A stretch of 64,000 nucleotides of DNA from Hippopus hippopus (lineage: Eukaryota > Mollusca > Bivalvia > Cardiida > Cardiidae). Numbering within the stretch: position 1 is the first letter of the stretch; each line of letters opens with the position of its first letter. Location: the NCBI GenBank assembly GCA_946811185.2, contig OX328096.1, forward strand, positions 40,250,011 to 40,314,010. The letters run 5' to 3'. Positions 1 to 11,090 of the stretch are shown piece after piece. A model generated the notes under the pieces. The model was not told where the DNA came from. It saw only the letters and a program-made list of their open reading frames with translations, and did no database searches. The position numbers and the translations under genes were made by a program.

Positions 1-240
1 AATCTGATTAGCACATAGTGTTGTTTGGTAAAGGGTTAGCCTGGAAGCGTTTGGCCTTATATGGTAGTTGTAGTCATATGTGTCAGAGTATCTCGTTTCT
101 AGTAATGACAATGCTAGTCTTTGAGTTGACAGCTGGAACTAAATAATCAGTGAGTTTGGCTCCAGCACTACTATGATTTCCCCATTTGATGAATTATTGA
201 GAATGAGAACATATTCATATATTTGCTCCTTTCTCTGTAG

Positions 241-314
241 GTTGTGTGTCAGGCACTAGAACTAGAATTTGGAGTGAAATGTACAGAGAAATATGTCCTT
301 GACATGGATGCAAG
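241..314 (+). CDS. PRIMPOL: PRIMPOL exon a (internal)
   Basis: Acceptor ttctctgtag ends at 240 and donor gtaata begins at 315. Encodes VVCQALELEFGVKCTEKYVL then DMDA and ends phase 2 (AG), completing Ser with the next exon. It matches the PrimPol segment just before motif II (FGxxC...LDLDSS). Confidence 0.85.
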
Positions 315-2677
315 GTAATATTATGGTGAGGAGGTTGCTCTTATGTGTAGTATATGTCTCTCAACTTGGCCTCTTTTGTATTGAAATTATGAAGAAAATG
401 ATGGGCAACTGTTTCATCACTTTACAGGTAGTTTTTGTCCCAGTGTTGTTTTTATTTTTCATATTACTAGTATATGTCCTTTTGTTATCACCTGTTATAT
501 TTGATGTTTTAATTTGGCTTATTATGCATGGAAGAATGAAGCATATAGTGGTAAATGCCAAAGATTACAAATTTATTCAAAACAGGATACATGTATAAAT
601 AAATTGAACCATACTTTTTTCATTGATGCTGTAAATCAAAGGTATGAATTTTACCAATAAGAAAAAATCAGCCAGGCATGCAATGAAAGGATTTACTGTT
701 TCCTTCCCTTGGCCATTCTTATTACAGAGATATTTACAAATAACCTTAAACAACGTATAGGATTTGCTGTTCTGCAGACATGGCCTGTATTGCTGTAACA
801 AAATAGGAAATCATATGCAGTTTTCCACAACTGAATGCTTTTTATTGCTTAACTACCTTGTTCTCAATGTAATACAACCATTATAAATTTTCTTATTTGA
901 ACGCATTTGAGATAAGCATATAGTGCATCATTTCGTCGAAGCTCTGTAATCATACGCATCAGTTCTAAAACATTGCTGACCCAGATTTCTCTTTTTAAAT
1001 TTACTGGCAAAATTGTGAACCCTTTACTACATGACAAAATTTTAGACCTAGCCAATCTCAAAGCATACGCAGACACCAAATTCAATGTGGCTAAGATTGG
1101 CTATGATAGAATAGAAAACATTGTAGAAAAAGGAGAAAATGCTGTTTACCAGCATTTTCTCCTTTTTCCACAATATTTTCAAGTCTTCTTTCTCAAGGTC
1201 GTTAAAAGTCAGCATTATGTGATAAAGGATTTTAATTGTGACAAAGCTGAATATTTCATCATCTTTAGATTCAAAACAGGAATTCATTATACGCAAATTT
1301 CCTTTGAACTATTTTTCCTCTGTGATGTACACACCTGTCAAAGAAACAAAAATGTTTCAATACACATATGTATGTATGCTTATTTTTTTAAGACATCATG
1401 AACTGTAATTCTTGAGATACAGTCATGTGATAAAAAGAATCTGACATGGTTGGCTATTAAGGCAAAATTTTAGTAAAGTTGTAGACAAAAAAAATTGTCA
1501 TTACACCAGCCTAAGGCTCACTTAATACCATTTTTCCAGACTTGTTTAATAAAATTCAATCTCAAATACCAACTCATGTCAGATCCTATATATCTGGTAA
1601 TAATTAAAATACTCTAGGTTTTTGTATTGCTTTTTTCATGACCCAGCACACAGGAGAAATTTAGCAGACATTTGGTTTTCCAGTTGAAACATGCAGTATT
1701 TAAAGACAACATACATGCAGGTAAATTTTGATTCTATCTCTTTCTGAACATGGATTGCATAGATTTGATGTCATAGGAACTCGCCAACCTACTGCTTGTC
1801 AGTTTGAATTGTCAAATCTATCATAAAGGCTGATGAATTATACAGGTTTCACTGCTTACTGGATATAAAGCATTTCATATTAATTCTGACCAAGGTTTAA
1901 AGCCCATGTTTATTATTTGATTTATTTCAATCTAATTTTAAATGGGGAATTATTAAGAAATACAGCTAATTTCGCCACATGAATTATCAGCTACATATTG
2001 TGTATGGATGTTTGTATAAAAAACAGGAAAAAACACAACATGTTTCTCTGTCTTATTTCATATTAACATGAAGATTTGCTTCATATGCCATGTCAGAGCT
2101 TGTGTCTTATTTTCTATTCACAGGAAGATTTGTTTCATATGTCATGTCAGAGCTGATGAGTTACAGACAGAAAAGGATCGAACTCACCAAGAAAAGCGAT
2201 GAAAACAATATTTTGGAATGTATTACAAATGCCAAAAAGGACACTCAGTCATTAGGGAATGGAAGAGAAAAAGACAAAAACCTGTCAATATGTTCTGCAG
2301 ATAAAGATAAGATAGATTCTAATTTCATACCATTACAGCAATGTGGAACAAGTAACAATACTGCAAGATATTCACTTGAATTACCTCATTCAGCAAGTCA
2401 TGGCACTGGAACAATATCAGACACGGACAGAAGAAATTTAAGGCCCCATGATATACAGTATTGTAACCAAGAGGAAAGCAAAGAAAACCCTGATGGTGAA
2501 CAGAGTGAAACGAAAGTCACAGAGAGAACTGCAATTGATTTAGATGAAAGATATTCTTGTTTGTTCCAAAACTTTACTCCTGATGAGCTGGATTCACTTG
2601 TGGTAAAAAACAAGCATGAAGAAGAGATTCTGTTTTGTGATTTGGGTAAAGCATAAAATCTTGAAAATTTGTTTTTA

Positions 2678-2710
<33 letters not shown>

Positions 2711-5700
2711 CCTAATAAAACTTCTTCAATGAACTTACATTAACATGGAAAATGTTTATATATCTGGCTTTCATTAAAGCATTGCATACAAAGACACAAT
2801 GATTATAATTCTGAAAGGTGGTCAAATACTTTTTTTCTCCTCCACAGAGTTTCACAAACTATACGTGCCAGCGATATATACGGCCGGTAGGGGACTAGGT
2901 ATTGCTATGCAATACTATCAGAATGCTTGTTCAACTCTGAATTTTCACTTAAAATCAAGCAACTGCAGTTGAGCATTGGTACCCACATGCGGTGCTCTTG
3001 TTTGTTACCCATATCAAATTTGTGTGTTACTTATTTGGTGTATCAGATTCAGCTCCTGTTCCAAATGTCTGGGTCAGTGCTCAGCTAATTGAAGTAGAAT
3101 GAACAATAAAAATGTTTTGCTCTCTTTTTATACATGCATTTGTTTTCATTTTTCCAGGTGTTTACACTAAGAATAGAAATTTCAGACTATATTTATCATC
3201 AAAAATGAACAAGAAAAACCCTCTGGTGTTGTCTTTAGAAAACAAACTTGAGGTACCAGAGAAAGAAGAGGAGATCTTTCTACAGTCTCTTGTTTCCAAT
3301 CCAAGGTGAGGTGGATCATTTGCTGTTGGATTTTATGTACCGACAATTCTGGTTCTTCATAGTCCAATCCCTTACTCCCTTAACCCTTTACCACACAACT
3401 TTTTAATGACCCTGAGGGAGAAGCTTTTTTTTTTTATAATATTGTGTGAAAAGCAGAAAATGCTGGTTACCAGTATTTTCTTCTTTTCCCACAATCTTTT
3501 CTACCTTTTGAATGAGAAGCCATTTTGAAGCATTCTAGAAAAAGGAGAAAATGTTGGTGACGAGCGTTTTCTTCTTTTTGCACTGTGTTTTCTACGCCTT
3601 AAATGACAAAGTTCATGTTTCAAGTAACTTTTAATATGTCGTCTGCAATTGCTTTTTAAATTCGGACAAATCTAAAATCATCTTGTCTGGTAAAAGGTGA
3701 ATGGTTCATATTTTGTTCAGTAAGTTCAACCGGTACAAAGTGTTAAGAGTATTTGGATGTAAACTGCAGCTAAAATTGAAACTTTCTTTTGAAATGTTGG
3801 ATACTTCAGTCTCACATCTGCAGCCAGTTCTCGAGCTAGGCAACATTGTCTTGTTTGGTGAGTTGTTTCCTTGAACTGTATATTTCCTGCATTCCTAAGT
3901 CATAACCAAATACTGTTCAAATGCTGAATTCCAAGACTAGCCATCTGATTGACTGAGGCAGAATGTCTCAGCCAATCAGGGTACGTATTCACCAACCATT
4001 CTTAAGTACAAATGGTTTAGCCAATCAGAGTTTGCGTTACTTTCTAAATCTAGATTAAGACCAAGAATAAAACTAATAATGATTGGTGAAAACTGACCCT
4101 GGTGAATGAGACTAGAAAATAGATTGGATCATTTATTTGGTCTGAATTGAAAGCTTGTGGTAATTGTAGTTCAATAAAAGATTGGTACATCTATAATTAG
4201 TGGTCTTCTTTCTGTAAAATTATTAGTTCTTCTCACATTATAAACTGTATTGTGGATACCTATACAAATTGTCTCAGTGAGGCAATTTATTTGAGTACCA
4301 ACAGTATTGAGTTGTGGGAAGGATTGACATGTAAGTATTGTTGCCTTAACCCGTTACCACACAATCCCAAGTTTTAACAGCCCAGCTAAAGAGAGCTTTT
4401 GAAAAAGTTGTTGGAAAAGGAGGAAATGATGGTAACCAGCATTTTCTCCATTTCCTTCAATGTTTTCTTCCCATTTACAGCCAAAATGCATAATTCCAGC
4501 CACATTTACATTGTCATCTGCAAATGCTTTCGATTTAGCTCAAAATTTCATTATTTGGTAAAGAATTAAAATGTGTTTGTCAGTCATTGCCACAAGGTAC
4601 ATCCCACTTTGAACAGCTCATTACTGCAGCAGACTACTTTGAAAACATCCTTGAAAGTTTTATTAGTCTTTATGAATTAGGTTTGATAAATGAATACATG
4701 TGTATTCATTGTGACTATAGGAGACATTGTTCTATATAAGAGATTTGACGGTATACATGGATCCGTGGTGATAAGATAAACCGACTTCCTAAATAGATAT
4801 ACAGTAGAGTAGATAGACTACTTAAATCGTGCTGTCATGACTGTTTCTCTCAATAAAATTCTGATAAAAATATTTCTATCACATGTTTCTACCGATAATG
4901 AATTTTCGGTAAGAAATTTAAAGATCATTGAACTAATTTACACAAGAATATGTACTAAAGTGCGAATTACGGAGGCTACGGTCTATGTAATAGATCTTCT
5001 TGCTTTAGCAATGTTTTGAACTTCAATGAGAAAAATTGAAACACCTCAACAATCCTCCGCTTTGCCACAGAAAAAAAAAAAAGAATCAGAGATACCCATT
5101 GCTTTCGTAAGGCTAGTTAAGTTGTCTCAAAATCATACTCAATTGAATAGCACTGAATTACAAGCATTTCGAAAAAATTATAGATTATACAGAAAGGTGT
5201 AAGTTTAAGAAAAATTTCAATTTCAGCTAAAGGAAAAAAGGGTTGTCTGATGATTTTAAAATGCGTTAAGTGTGCTGTCAGTTAACAAACTTGTTAATAT
5301 CATTGACGGTAGTTTGTTTTATCTTATGATATACTGAAGACAACGGGTGGTCAAGTTGATTAGAGTGGCAAATTGGTTTGCAATCAAACACACTTCGTAT
5401 CAACAGTTTACCGACAGACCCTTTGAAATGGCAGATGTGCTAATCCACTTTGATACAACTAAGTCAAAAGTTTATTTAATCAATAAAAGTTGTCTTTTGA
5501 GCTGAACTTCCACCAGTACAGAATTGAAGTTAGGCTTTTTTTTTTTAAACTGATATCTGCTTTTAGTGAGGAATGTGTAGTAAGGAATTCACGTCAGTAT
5601 GCTTATTGTAAATAGCAGAAAGTTTTAATCCAAGATTAAGCTGCATGTTTTTTGCAATCTGATCTATATCTACACATTCAGCATATTCTTCACACACCAA

Positions 5701-8700
5701 GGGTACGGTCTTTATCAATGTTTTTTTTTTGTTTGTTTGTTTTGTTCCTTTACAGTGAGTGACAGGATAAATAGAATAGATAGTTGGTGTCTTGCATGGG
5801 TTAAGTTTATCGATCGGGCTCGGCTCCGAAATTTATCTGGTTCGCCTATGGCTCACCAGATAAATTCCTCCGCCTTGCCCGATAAACTTAACCCATCCAA
5901 GACACCAGCCATCTATTCTCTATATAAGTAAGTAAGTTATTCAATGGAATATAATCTGCATCCACGTTTTTACTTTAAGTATAAACTTGTTTTCCTTTCA
6001 TTAAGAATTAGTCATGTTAGAATTGAAAGAATTGGTCATGTTAGAATCGAAATAATCTTCTTTCTATCGTGGTTTATCGTTCAATAAACTACGTTGTGAG
6101 TTATGAGGTGCAAAGAATAACCCACTCGGGCTATTGCCCTCGTGGATTATTTATTGTGCCTCATAACTCACAACTGTGGTTTATTGAACGATAAACCATG
6201 ATAGAAAGAAGATAATTTCTTAAATAACATTTTTCTTTAACTTTCAGATTTACTTCATCTACGAAAGTTTTGACATTTGAGTGTGAATCAGACTATGGTT
6301 TAAGTTATACTAGAAAAAGACCTGAGAAAGGAAAGTGCTCTGGTAATGCTGTTTGTCTTCAACATTCTAATTTTAGTAAATTTCACATTTATCAACTTAA
6401 ATACATTTCGTTTTACTTCTATGAAGCAGTATTTCCATTTAGTGCAATTTTCTCTTGTTGGCTTCTATATCTATTTTTTCTCTGTTTACAATGTCCTTGA
6501 CTACATATTGTCCATTGACTTAGTTTAAGAATGAGGTTTTTCCCTGAAAATAGTGCAGAAGCAGGTCTGATTGCTGGTTTCTGAAATCACACTTGCCATT
6601 TTGTTTTCCCGAGGCATTGCAGTAAATACTCCAATACTCTCATTTAGCATTGTTTGAATAACCCTATATCAGATTATACATTTTGTCCACATTGAAAGCA
6701 TTTGCAGATCAAAAATCAACTGTGGGTCAAACAATGGAAGTTGCCTTTGAATGTATTTAAAACCATGTGGATAGAGTAGAAATTGCTGTTTAGCAGGATT
6801 TTCTTCTTTTCCCAAAATGTTTTCATAAGGATTGTTTGGTAATAGGAATTATTAAGATTTAATTCAAATGAATGAAAACTGAATGACCTTTAAATCATTA
6901 CATCTTCCATTCTGTCTTAGACTACGTTTGTTAACATTGTAGGAAAAGTAGAAATACCTTGTAGCAGGCATTTTCTCCTATTACAACAGTGTTTCCACAA
7001 ATTGTGCTGGAAGTTATCTGCTGCAAAGTTTGGATTATTTGTATACATTGCTCAAGTGGTCATATGTATTGGTCCAACCCATGAATTTATGTGGTTTGTT
7101 TTGCATAGATTCCATAGAAGGATACAACAAATCACCCTATACAGAAGTAGATGACTTTATCACAAGCTTGATAACAGAGAATGGTAATAAAGGCGCTATC
7201 CGACACTGGAGTTATTTTCATCAAGGGGAACTACTCCTGTATGAGATATCTCGTTACAGATTTTGTCATAATATTGGAAGGGAACACAAAAGTAATAATA
7301 TAATGTAAGGATTATTTGCTAGTAACTTGATGTAAAAACTAAGTGTATTTCCCCTTCCTTTTTGGAGAAGTAGGGCTAATTTGTCTTGTTTGTGTTTAAA
7401 ATTTCTTGTAACAATAAGTAGACTCGGATTTGACCTATGCTCTTCATGCTTGATGATCCCTTCTAAACATGAGGCCAAAAGTTTCGGTCACTCTAAAGCC
7501 ACATATTAATTTCAGTTAAATCATAGTATTCATAACTCTTTAAAGTGCCTTTCAAAACTTTACCTGCTTCTCTTGTTGGTGTTGGTCAAGATCAGATTTC
7601 GTGAAACAAGAAGTCTGTTCTATGATCTACACGGTCTGCTATGCTTAGCCATTATAGCCTCAAGCAACCTTGAAACTTTGATTATATGGAAATTTTCTCT
7701 TTCCTTGACTGAATTTTGACTTACTATGTTATGGTGCTCTAAAGTTGAACAAATCGCTTACAAGGAAGAGTGTGAGCACATATTTATCGTAGAAACCCTC
7801 TTCAGCAGAAATTTATGCTCGGGGAAGTTTGATTTTTGGATGGATTTTACGAGAAGACATTTTAACCTCTTAACACACAACAAAATTTCAAACATGTCCA
7901 ACTTGAAAGTATTTGCAGATAAAAACTTAATGTGACTCAAAAAGTGGTATGTGTTCTGGGAAGGGTAGAAAACATTGTGGGAAAAGGAGAAAATGCTGGT
8001 CACCAGCATTTTCTCCTTTTCCCACATTGTTTTCAAAAGCTTTTTTCTTAGGTTCATTACAAGTCTGGATTGTGTGGTAAAGGTTTAATGCATGACTGAT
8101 CAGTCCTACATGTCACATTTGGTACATTGTCATACAGGTTCATAGTGGACTTGCAGAGAGGTGTGTTCTATCAAAAGTGTCATGACCCAGACTGCCATTT
8201 TCAAAATTATAAATCCCCAGGTAGGCATAGCACATGTATCTCTCCCCTTTCCTGTCTGTGTACAACCTCTATTGCATTTACCATTTGCACACAGGCATCT
8301 TACCTTGTCTTGTTGTCATTCGTTTATGAAAGCATTTTGGCATAATTAGAAGTTGACCCCGAGCATTTTCTCCTTTTTGCCACAATATTGATGTTCATAT
8401 TCATGCATGTTAATTATCTGTAATCTCCAAGGGTGTTTTCAAAGTCATCTCCAGCAATTTGGTCCCAGGAAATGAGGAGAAAAGGTTTAAGCCTTTGCCA
8501 TATAAAGTGGTATTTAAATGATACTGAGGAACAAAACTTTCAAAAGCATTGTGGGAACAGGAAAAGATGCTGGTAACTTGTTGAAGGCACATCCCTATTC
8601 CTAACATTTAAGCCACATCTGAATTATCGTCTTCAAATGCTATCAATTCAGACTAGCCTAATATTTTTTCATTTTGTAAAGTGTGAAATTTGATGGTTAT

Positions 8701-10743
8701 GAAAGAAGAAAGCAGCCATTTAATAACTCTTTACCACAGACCAACATTTTAGACTTGTCAAACTTTAAAGCATTTGCAGATTAAAAACAAAATGTGGCTT
8801 TAGTAATATATTTGACCATGAATGGGTAGAAAATATTTTAAGGATAAAAAAGAAATGCTCTTTATCAGCATTTTCTCCATTTCCCACAATGTTTTCAAAA
8901 GCCCTTTTCCTTAGGGTTGTCAAAACTTGGGATTGTGTGGTAATGAGTTAAAAATACAGTATAATGCCTAAGCACCGGCAGTTGTACAGCATTAAGGTTC
9001 ACATAACAAAACTTGTATCATCAATTTTTTCTTTGGATGTCCAAGACTAACAGTTTGTGCTGTTCATACAAATACATTTTTAGACACTGCAAAAAATTGA
9101 AACCTAGTTACTTTGAAGTAATTTTGACTTCCAAGCACTTTACTAGAAAAGTATTTTAACTCTTTACCATACAATCCTAAGTTTTAACGACCCTGAGAAA
9201 CAAGACTTTGGAAAACATTCTGGAAAAAGAAAATGCTGGTAACCAGAATTTTTTTCCCACAATGTTTTCTACCTCATCAAAGACAAATTCCATCATTTGA
9301 GCTATGGTATATTTAAATTATTGTCTTCAAATGATTTTAATTTGGACAAGTCTGTATTTTGCTTGCGTGCTAAAGAGTTAAACCTTTAAATGCTGTGCAA
9401 AGCATGCATTGTTGCAGAAAACGTAAGTCAAGGTCAGACTGCACAGGACGTGCAGCTTGATATCTGATCTACACTGAATCATGCAAGATGTTTTGACAAG
9501 AGCAGTCTTAACTCTTTGAGTGCAAGATGATTGAAATGCATAAATTCAGTTGGCAAGACATGCTAAGTATTGTAATTTCAATGCCTTTTTGCAAAAAATC
9601 AGAGTAGATCGAGATCAGACACTTTCTATGATCAACACTGTCAGTAAAGCCAAATTTCCAGACTGAAAATGTTCATTTTATAATTTTAGTACTCAGTGTT
9701 GTCAAAGAATATTCACCTACTGGTTTTGTATCAATGCCCAAAATATGCTATGTCTGTAATTTTGCCCCATACACCTTTTGAAAAAAGTCATAGAAATAAA
9801 AAAATTACTCGGTATGAGTGACCTCTGCCAGATCAGCATTAGCGTGACTTTATTCATGCCCAGCTTTTGTAGTTCATCATATTCTGTTGTGCTCTATATA
9901 TTTTTAAAGCCAAATTTCAGATAATTTGCTGAATTAACATGATCCTGGAAGTTCATCCTATGAAGTGTGCTTACATGTATGTGTTTGAATGTTTTGTGGC
10001 ACTGTGGAAACTTCAAATTTCTTTTAAGAATGGCAGCTTCCCCGAACTATTTTACCAGAGAGTTACTTTACTGATGTTGAAGATGATTTTGAATTGGAGA
10101 TGGATGATCAAGAACTGCTGGATTCAACTTTGAGGCTGGAACAATCAATTCAGGACAAATATGTACACACAGGTTGAAATTCAGATTATTGACCCTCAAT
10201 GTTTGCATTGCATTAACCCATCGCTACATATATAGACTTTTTCACAAACTGCACAGATCGCGAGTTTTTGGATTTTTGAGACCAAGAAAATTGCATCTGT
10301 AATGGACCAAATGTAATGTCATCAGGGCAACAAAAAATACTATGAAAAACAAAAATTGCTGTTTTATAGCAGTGTTATGGTAGTGATGTGTATTAAAACA
10401 GTGTAGTTGGTTAGCATTATGTAAGCAAACTAATAACAGGTTTGTCTGTCATGGTATGTTTTCCGGTAACAAGCAATGGGTCTGACAATTGCTTTTATTT
10501 TGTAACTGTGTGGTCAAATACCAGACTTAATGAGATCAGGTAAGAAATTGATCTGTTGTTCAGTAGTTGCAGAGGATGCTTTTCTTCCTTACCTACAGTA
10601 ATTTGTTTTTTCATAGAACCAAGAGAAGCATCTATGAAGAAGGGAATAAAATTGTATACATGTATTTCTTTTTAGATGATCTCAATGATGGAAGTGATGA
10701 GGACCTGATAAATGCTACACAAATGATGGAAAAGCCAATCTAA
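241..10743 (+). CDS. PRIMPOL: PRIMPOL, DNA-directed primase-polymerase, 3' nine exons (5' end off window)
   Basis: PrimPol is an archaeo-eukaryotic-type primase that re-primes stalled forks in nucleus and mitochondria. CDS = join(241-314, 1647-1720, 2124-2645, 3158-3305, 6248-6342, 7109-7304, 8138-8220, 10029-10172, 10676-10743), 1404 nt, 467 residues plus TAA, every junction GT-AG and in phase. Visible landmarks: catalytic motif II SRH (exon 1647-1720); motif III Asp in CDLG just before VYTKNRNFRLY; the zinc knuckle Cys and His of RFCHNIGREHKSNNIM and the two Cys of YQKCHDPDC; and acidic C-terminal stretches where vertebrate PrimPol binds RPA. Motif I (DxE) must lie left of the window. The linker between motifs II and III is about 174 residues in one exon and looks low-complexity and polar, longer than I expect from vertebrates. 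A polyA signal follows at 10834. Family identity is certain; the exact 5' exon edge at 241 is slightly less so. Confidence 0.95.
1016..1235 (+). mobile_element. MITE-A copy, PRIMPOL intron
   Basis: Diverged copy of the family described at 19117-19342. TTTACTACATGACAAAATTTTAG at the left, GAAAATGCTGTTTACCAGCATTTTC at the core, GTGATAAAGG at the right. Both termini are decayed. Confidence 0.8.
1647..1720 (+). CDS. PRIMPOL: PRIMPOL exon b, catalytic motif II (SRH)
   Basis: Acceptor tttttcatgacccag, donor gtaaat. Reads STQEKFSRHLVFQLKHAVFK then DNIHAG. FSRHL is the SxH motif that binds the incoming nucleotide. It is 74 nt, enters phase 2 and leaves phase 1; too short and closed to show as a long ORF. 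Confidence 0.93.
2050..2158 (+). repeat. Tandem duplication across an intron-exon junction of PRIMPOL
   Basis: Two diverged units of about 54 bp (about 2050-2103 and 2105-2158) share tcttattt, then gaagatttg, ttcatatg, catgtcagagct. The second holds the functional acceptor and first codons of exon c. In the first, cacag has become acatg, so no usable AG remains. Confidence 0.8.
2124..2645 (+). CDS. PRIMPOL: PRIMPOL exon c, long linker to motif III
   Basis: Acceptor ttttctattcacag, donor gtaaag. Starts GRFVSYVMSELMSYRQKR, continues as a Ser/Asn/Lys/Glu-rich, probably disordered linker, and ends SLVVKNKHEEEILFCDLG, where the Asp of DLG is the motif III metal ligand. It is 522 nt, much the largest PRIMPOL exon here. 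The acceptor lies in the second unit of a tandem duplication (2050-2158). Confidence 0.93.
3158..3305 (+). CDS. PRIMPOL: PRIMPOL exon d, after motif III
   Basis: Acceptor catttttccag, donor gtgagg. Begins VYTKNRNFRLYLSSKMNKKN, the strongly conserved stretch after the motif III Asp that shapes the active site, and ends LQSLVSNPR. Phase 1 in, phase 2 out. Confidence 0.95.
3380..3705 (-). mobile_element. MITE-A, two partial copies in series
   Basis: Left end TTAACCCTTTACCACACAA at 3380, one hairpin core at 3457-3500, then a second core at 3537-3595 and a single right end (TCTGGTAAAAGG). It looks like an internal duplication or a nested insertion. Located in the PRIMPOL intron 3306-6247. Confidence 0.75.
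4346..4569 (-). mobile_element. MITE-A copy with TTAA at both ends, PRIMPOL intron
   Basis: Starts TTAACCCGTTACCACACAA, centre base A (ATGGTAACCAG), ends TTTGGTAAAGAATTAA. Inverted orientation; the left half of the palindrome has mutated (gaggaaatgatgg). Confidence 0.88.
5771..5920. mobile_element. Foldback element, PRIMPOL intron
   Basis: Long palindrome: agaataga..gttggtgtcttg at the left pairs with caagacacc..tctattct at the right; inner arms are gggttaagtttatcg / gataaacttaaccc and aatttatctgg / ccagataaatt. A second copy lies at 50300-50440; both share the same left flank (gtctttatcaatgttt, poly-T, cagtgagtgacaggataaat), so that flank belongs to the element. Confidence 0.8.
6055..6213. 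mobile_element. Second foldback element, PRIMPOL intron
   Basis: Palindrome with outer arms cttctttctatcgtggttta / taaaccatgatagaaagaag and inner arms gttgtgagttatgaggtgca / tgcctcataactcacaac around cactcgggctattgccctcgtgg. It lies 35 bp before a PRIMPOL exon, so an intronic RNA hairpin would sit beside that acceptor. Confidence 0.78.
6248..6342 (+). CDS. PRIMPOL: PRIMPOL exon e
   Basis: Acceptor tttaactttcag, donor gtaatg. Encodes FTSSTKVLTFECESDYGLSY then TRKRPEKGKCS. It aligns by position with the vertebrate segment ending the polymerase core (LTCE...); weakly conserved but phases fit (2 in, 1 out). Confidence 0.85.
6690..7000 (+). mobile_element. MITE-A fragments, PRIMPOL intron
   Basis: Two degraded pieces: 6690-6845 (ttgaaagcatttgcagat, then a decayed core and ATTGTTTGGTAATAG) and about 6935-7000 (core remnants gcattttctcc). 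No intact TIR pair. Confidence 0.55.
7109..7304 (+). CDS. PRIMPOL: PRIMPOL exon f, start of zinc-knuckle domain
   Basis: Acceptor gtttgttttgcatag, donor gtaagg. Contains IEGYNKSPYTEVDDFI, GELLLYEISRYRFCHNIGRE and HKSNNIM. The Cys of RFCHN and the His of GREHKS match the first two zinc ligands of PrimPol (human C419 and H426). The intron splits the final Met codon AT|G. Confidence 0.95.
7862..8088 (+). mobile_element. MITE-A copy with TTAA at both ends, PRIMPOL intron
   Basis: TTAACC...ACACAACAAAATTT at the left and GTGTGGTAAAGGTTTAA at the right. The core is an almost perfect palindrome from aaaacattgtggg to cccacattgtttt with centre GGTCACC instead of GGTTACC. It ends about 50 bp before the PRIMPOL zinc-knuckle exon. 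Confidence 0.9.
8138..8220 (+). CDS. PRIMPOL: PRIMPOL exon g, zinc-knuckle cysteines
   Basis: Acceptor cattgtcatacag, donor gtaggc. Reads FIVDLQRGVFYQKCHDPDCH then FQNYKSP. The two Cys of KCHDPDC complete the zinc site needed for primase activity in vertebrate PrimPol. Confidence 0.95.
8480..8700 (-). mobile_element. MITE-A decayed copy, PRIMPOL intron
   Basis: Inverted, recognisable by TTTGCCATATAAAG, acaaaactttcaaaagcattgtggga, a half core (gatgctggtaac) whose right arm is deleted, and TTTTGTAAAGTGTG at the right. Confidence 0.6.
8723..8951 (+). mobile_element. MITE-A copy, PRIMPOL intron
   Basis: AATAACTCTTTACCACAGACC at the left and GATTGTGTGGTAATGAGTTAA at the right. The core has mismatched arms (aagaaatgctctttatcagcattttctcc), so the hairpin is weaker than in young copies. 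Confidence 0.85.
9156..9381 (-). mobile_element. MITE-A copy with TTAA at both ends, PRIMPOL intron
   Basis: TTAACTCTTTACCATACAATCC to GTGCTAAAGAGTTAA, centre GGTAACC, inverted. Part of the right arm of the palindrome is shortened (agaatttttttccc). Confidence 0.87.
10029..10172 (+). CDS. PRIMPOL: PRIMPOL exon h, acidic C-terminal region
   Basis: Acceptor caaatttcttttaag, donor gttgaa (a weaker, non-consensus donor). Encodes EWQLPRTILPESYFTDVEDD then FELEMDDQELLDSTLRLEQS. ESYFTDVEDD resembles the vertebrate RPA-binding motif A (DDAYFLEATEDAE) by position and composition; that assignment is inference. Confidence 0.82.
10676..10743 (+). CDS. PRIMPOL: PRIMPOL terminal exon
   Basis: Acceptor gtatttctttttag. 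Encodes DDLNDGSDEDLINATQMMEK then PI and TAA at 10741-10743. The acidic-hydrophobic SDEDLI stretch sits where vertebrates have RPA-binding motif B. Phase agrees with the preceding exon. Confidence 0.82.
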
Positions 10744-10833
10744 GTTTATGACACAGAACGTTGTATTTTTTTTTTATTCTTTTTGCTTTTTATAGATATT
10801 TGTTATTCCTCTATTGATGAAATATCACCTTAA

Positions 10834-10839
10834 AATAAA
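10834..10839 (+). terminator. PRIMPOL polyadenylation signal AATAAA
   Basis: Canonical AATAAA about 90 bp after the PRIMPOL stop, in an AT-rich, T-rich stretch. It is the nearest hexamer downstream of the stop, so a short 3' UTR is likely. Confidence 0.6.
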
Positions 10840-11090
10840 TTTATATTTTATAATTATGAATTGAGTTTGTTAAGCTTTCCTTATGTTCTATTGCTTAATA
10901 GGTTTTGTCTTTTTGAAACTAAGTTTTGCATTTTTACAGGTAAAGAAACATTCAAAGGGAAAAAAGAAAACGTCTTTTTTTGCTTGTTGAATCTTTGGCA
11001 TACCCTATGACAAAGTATTTTCTCACCATATTGTCATAAACTGCTTACTGCAGAGTTGTTTGTAGATGTTAATGAAACATTCCTGTATTA

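Noticed and set aside
293..598. 101-codon open frame at the left edge
   Set aside because: It overlaps the true PRIMPOL exon 241-314 in a different frame and then runs into the intron.
2398..2703. 101-codon open frame on the - strand
   Set aside because: Antisense shadow of the PRIMPOL linker exon; no recognisable domain.
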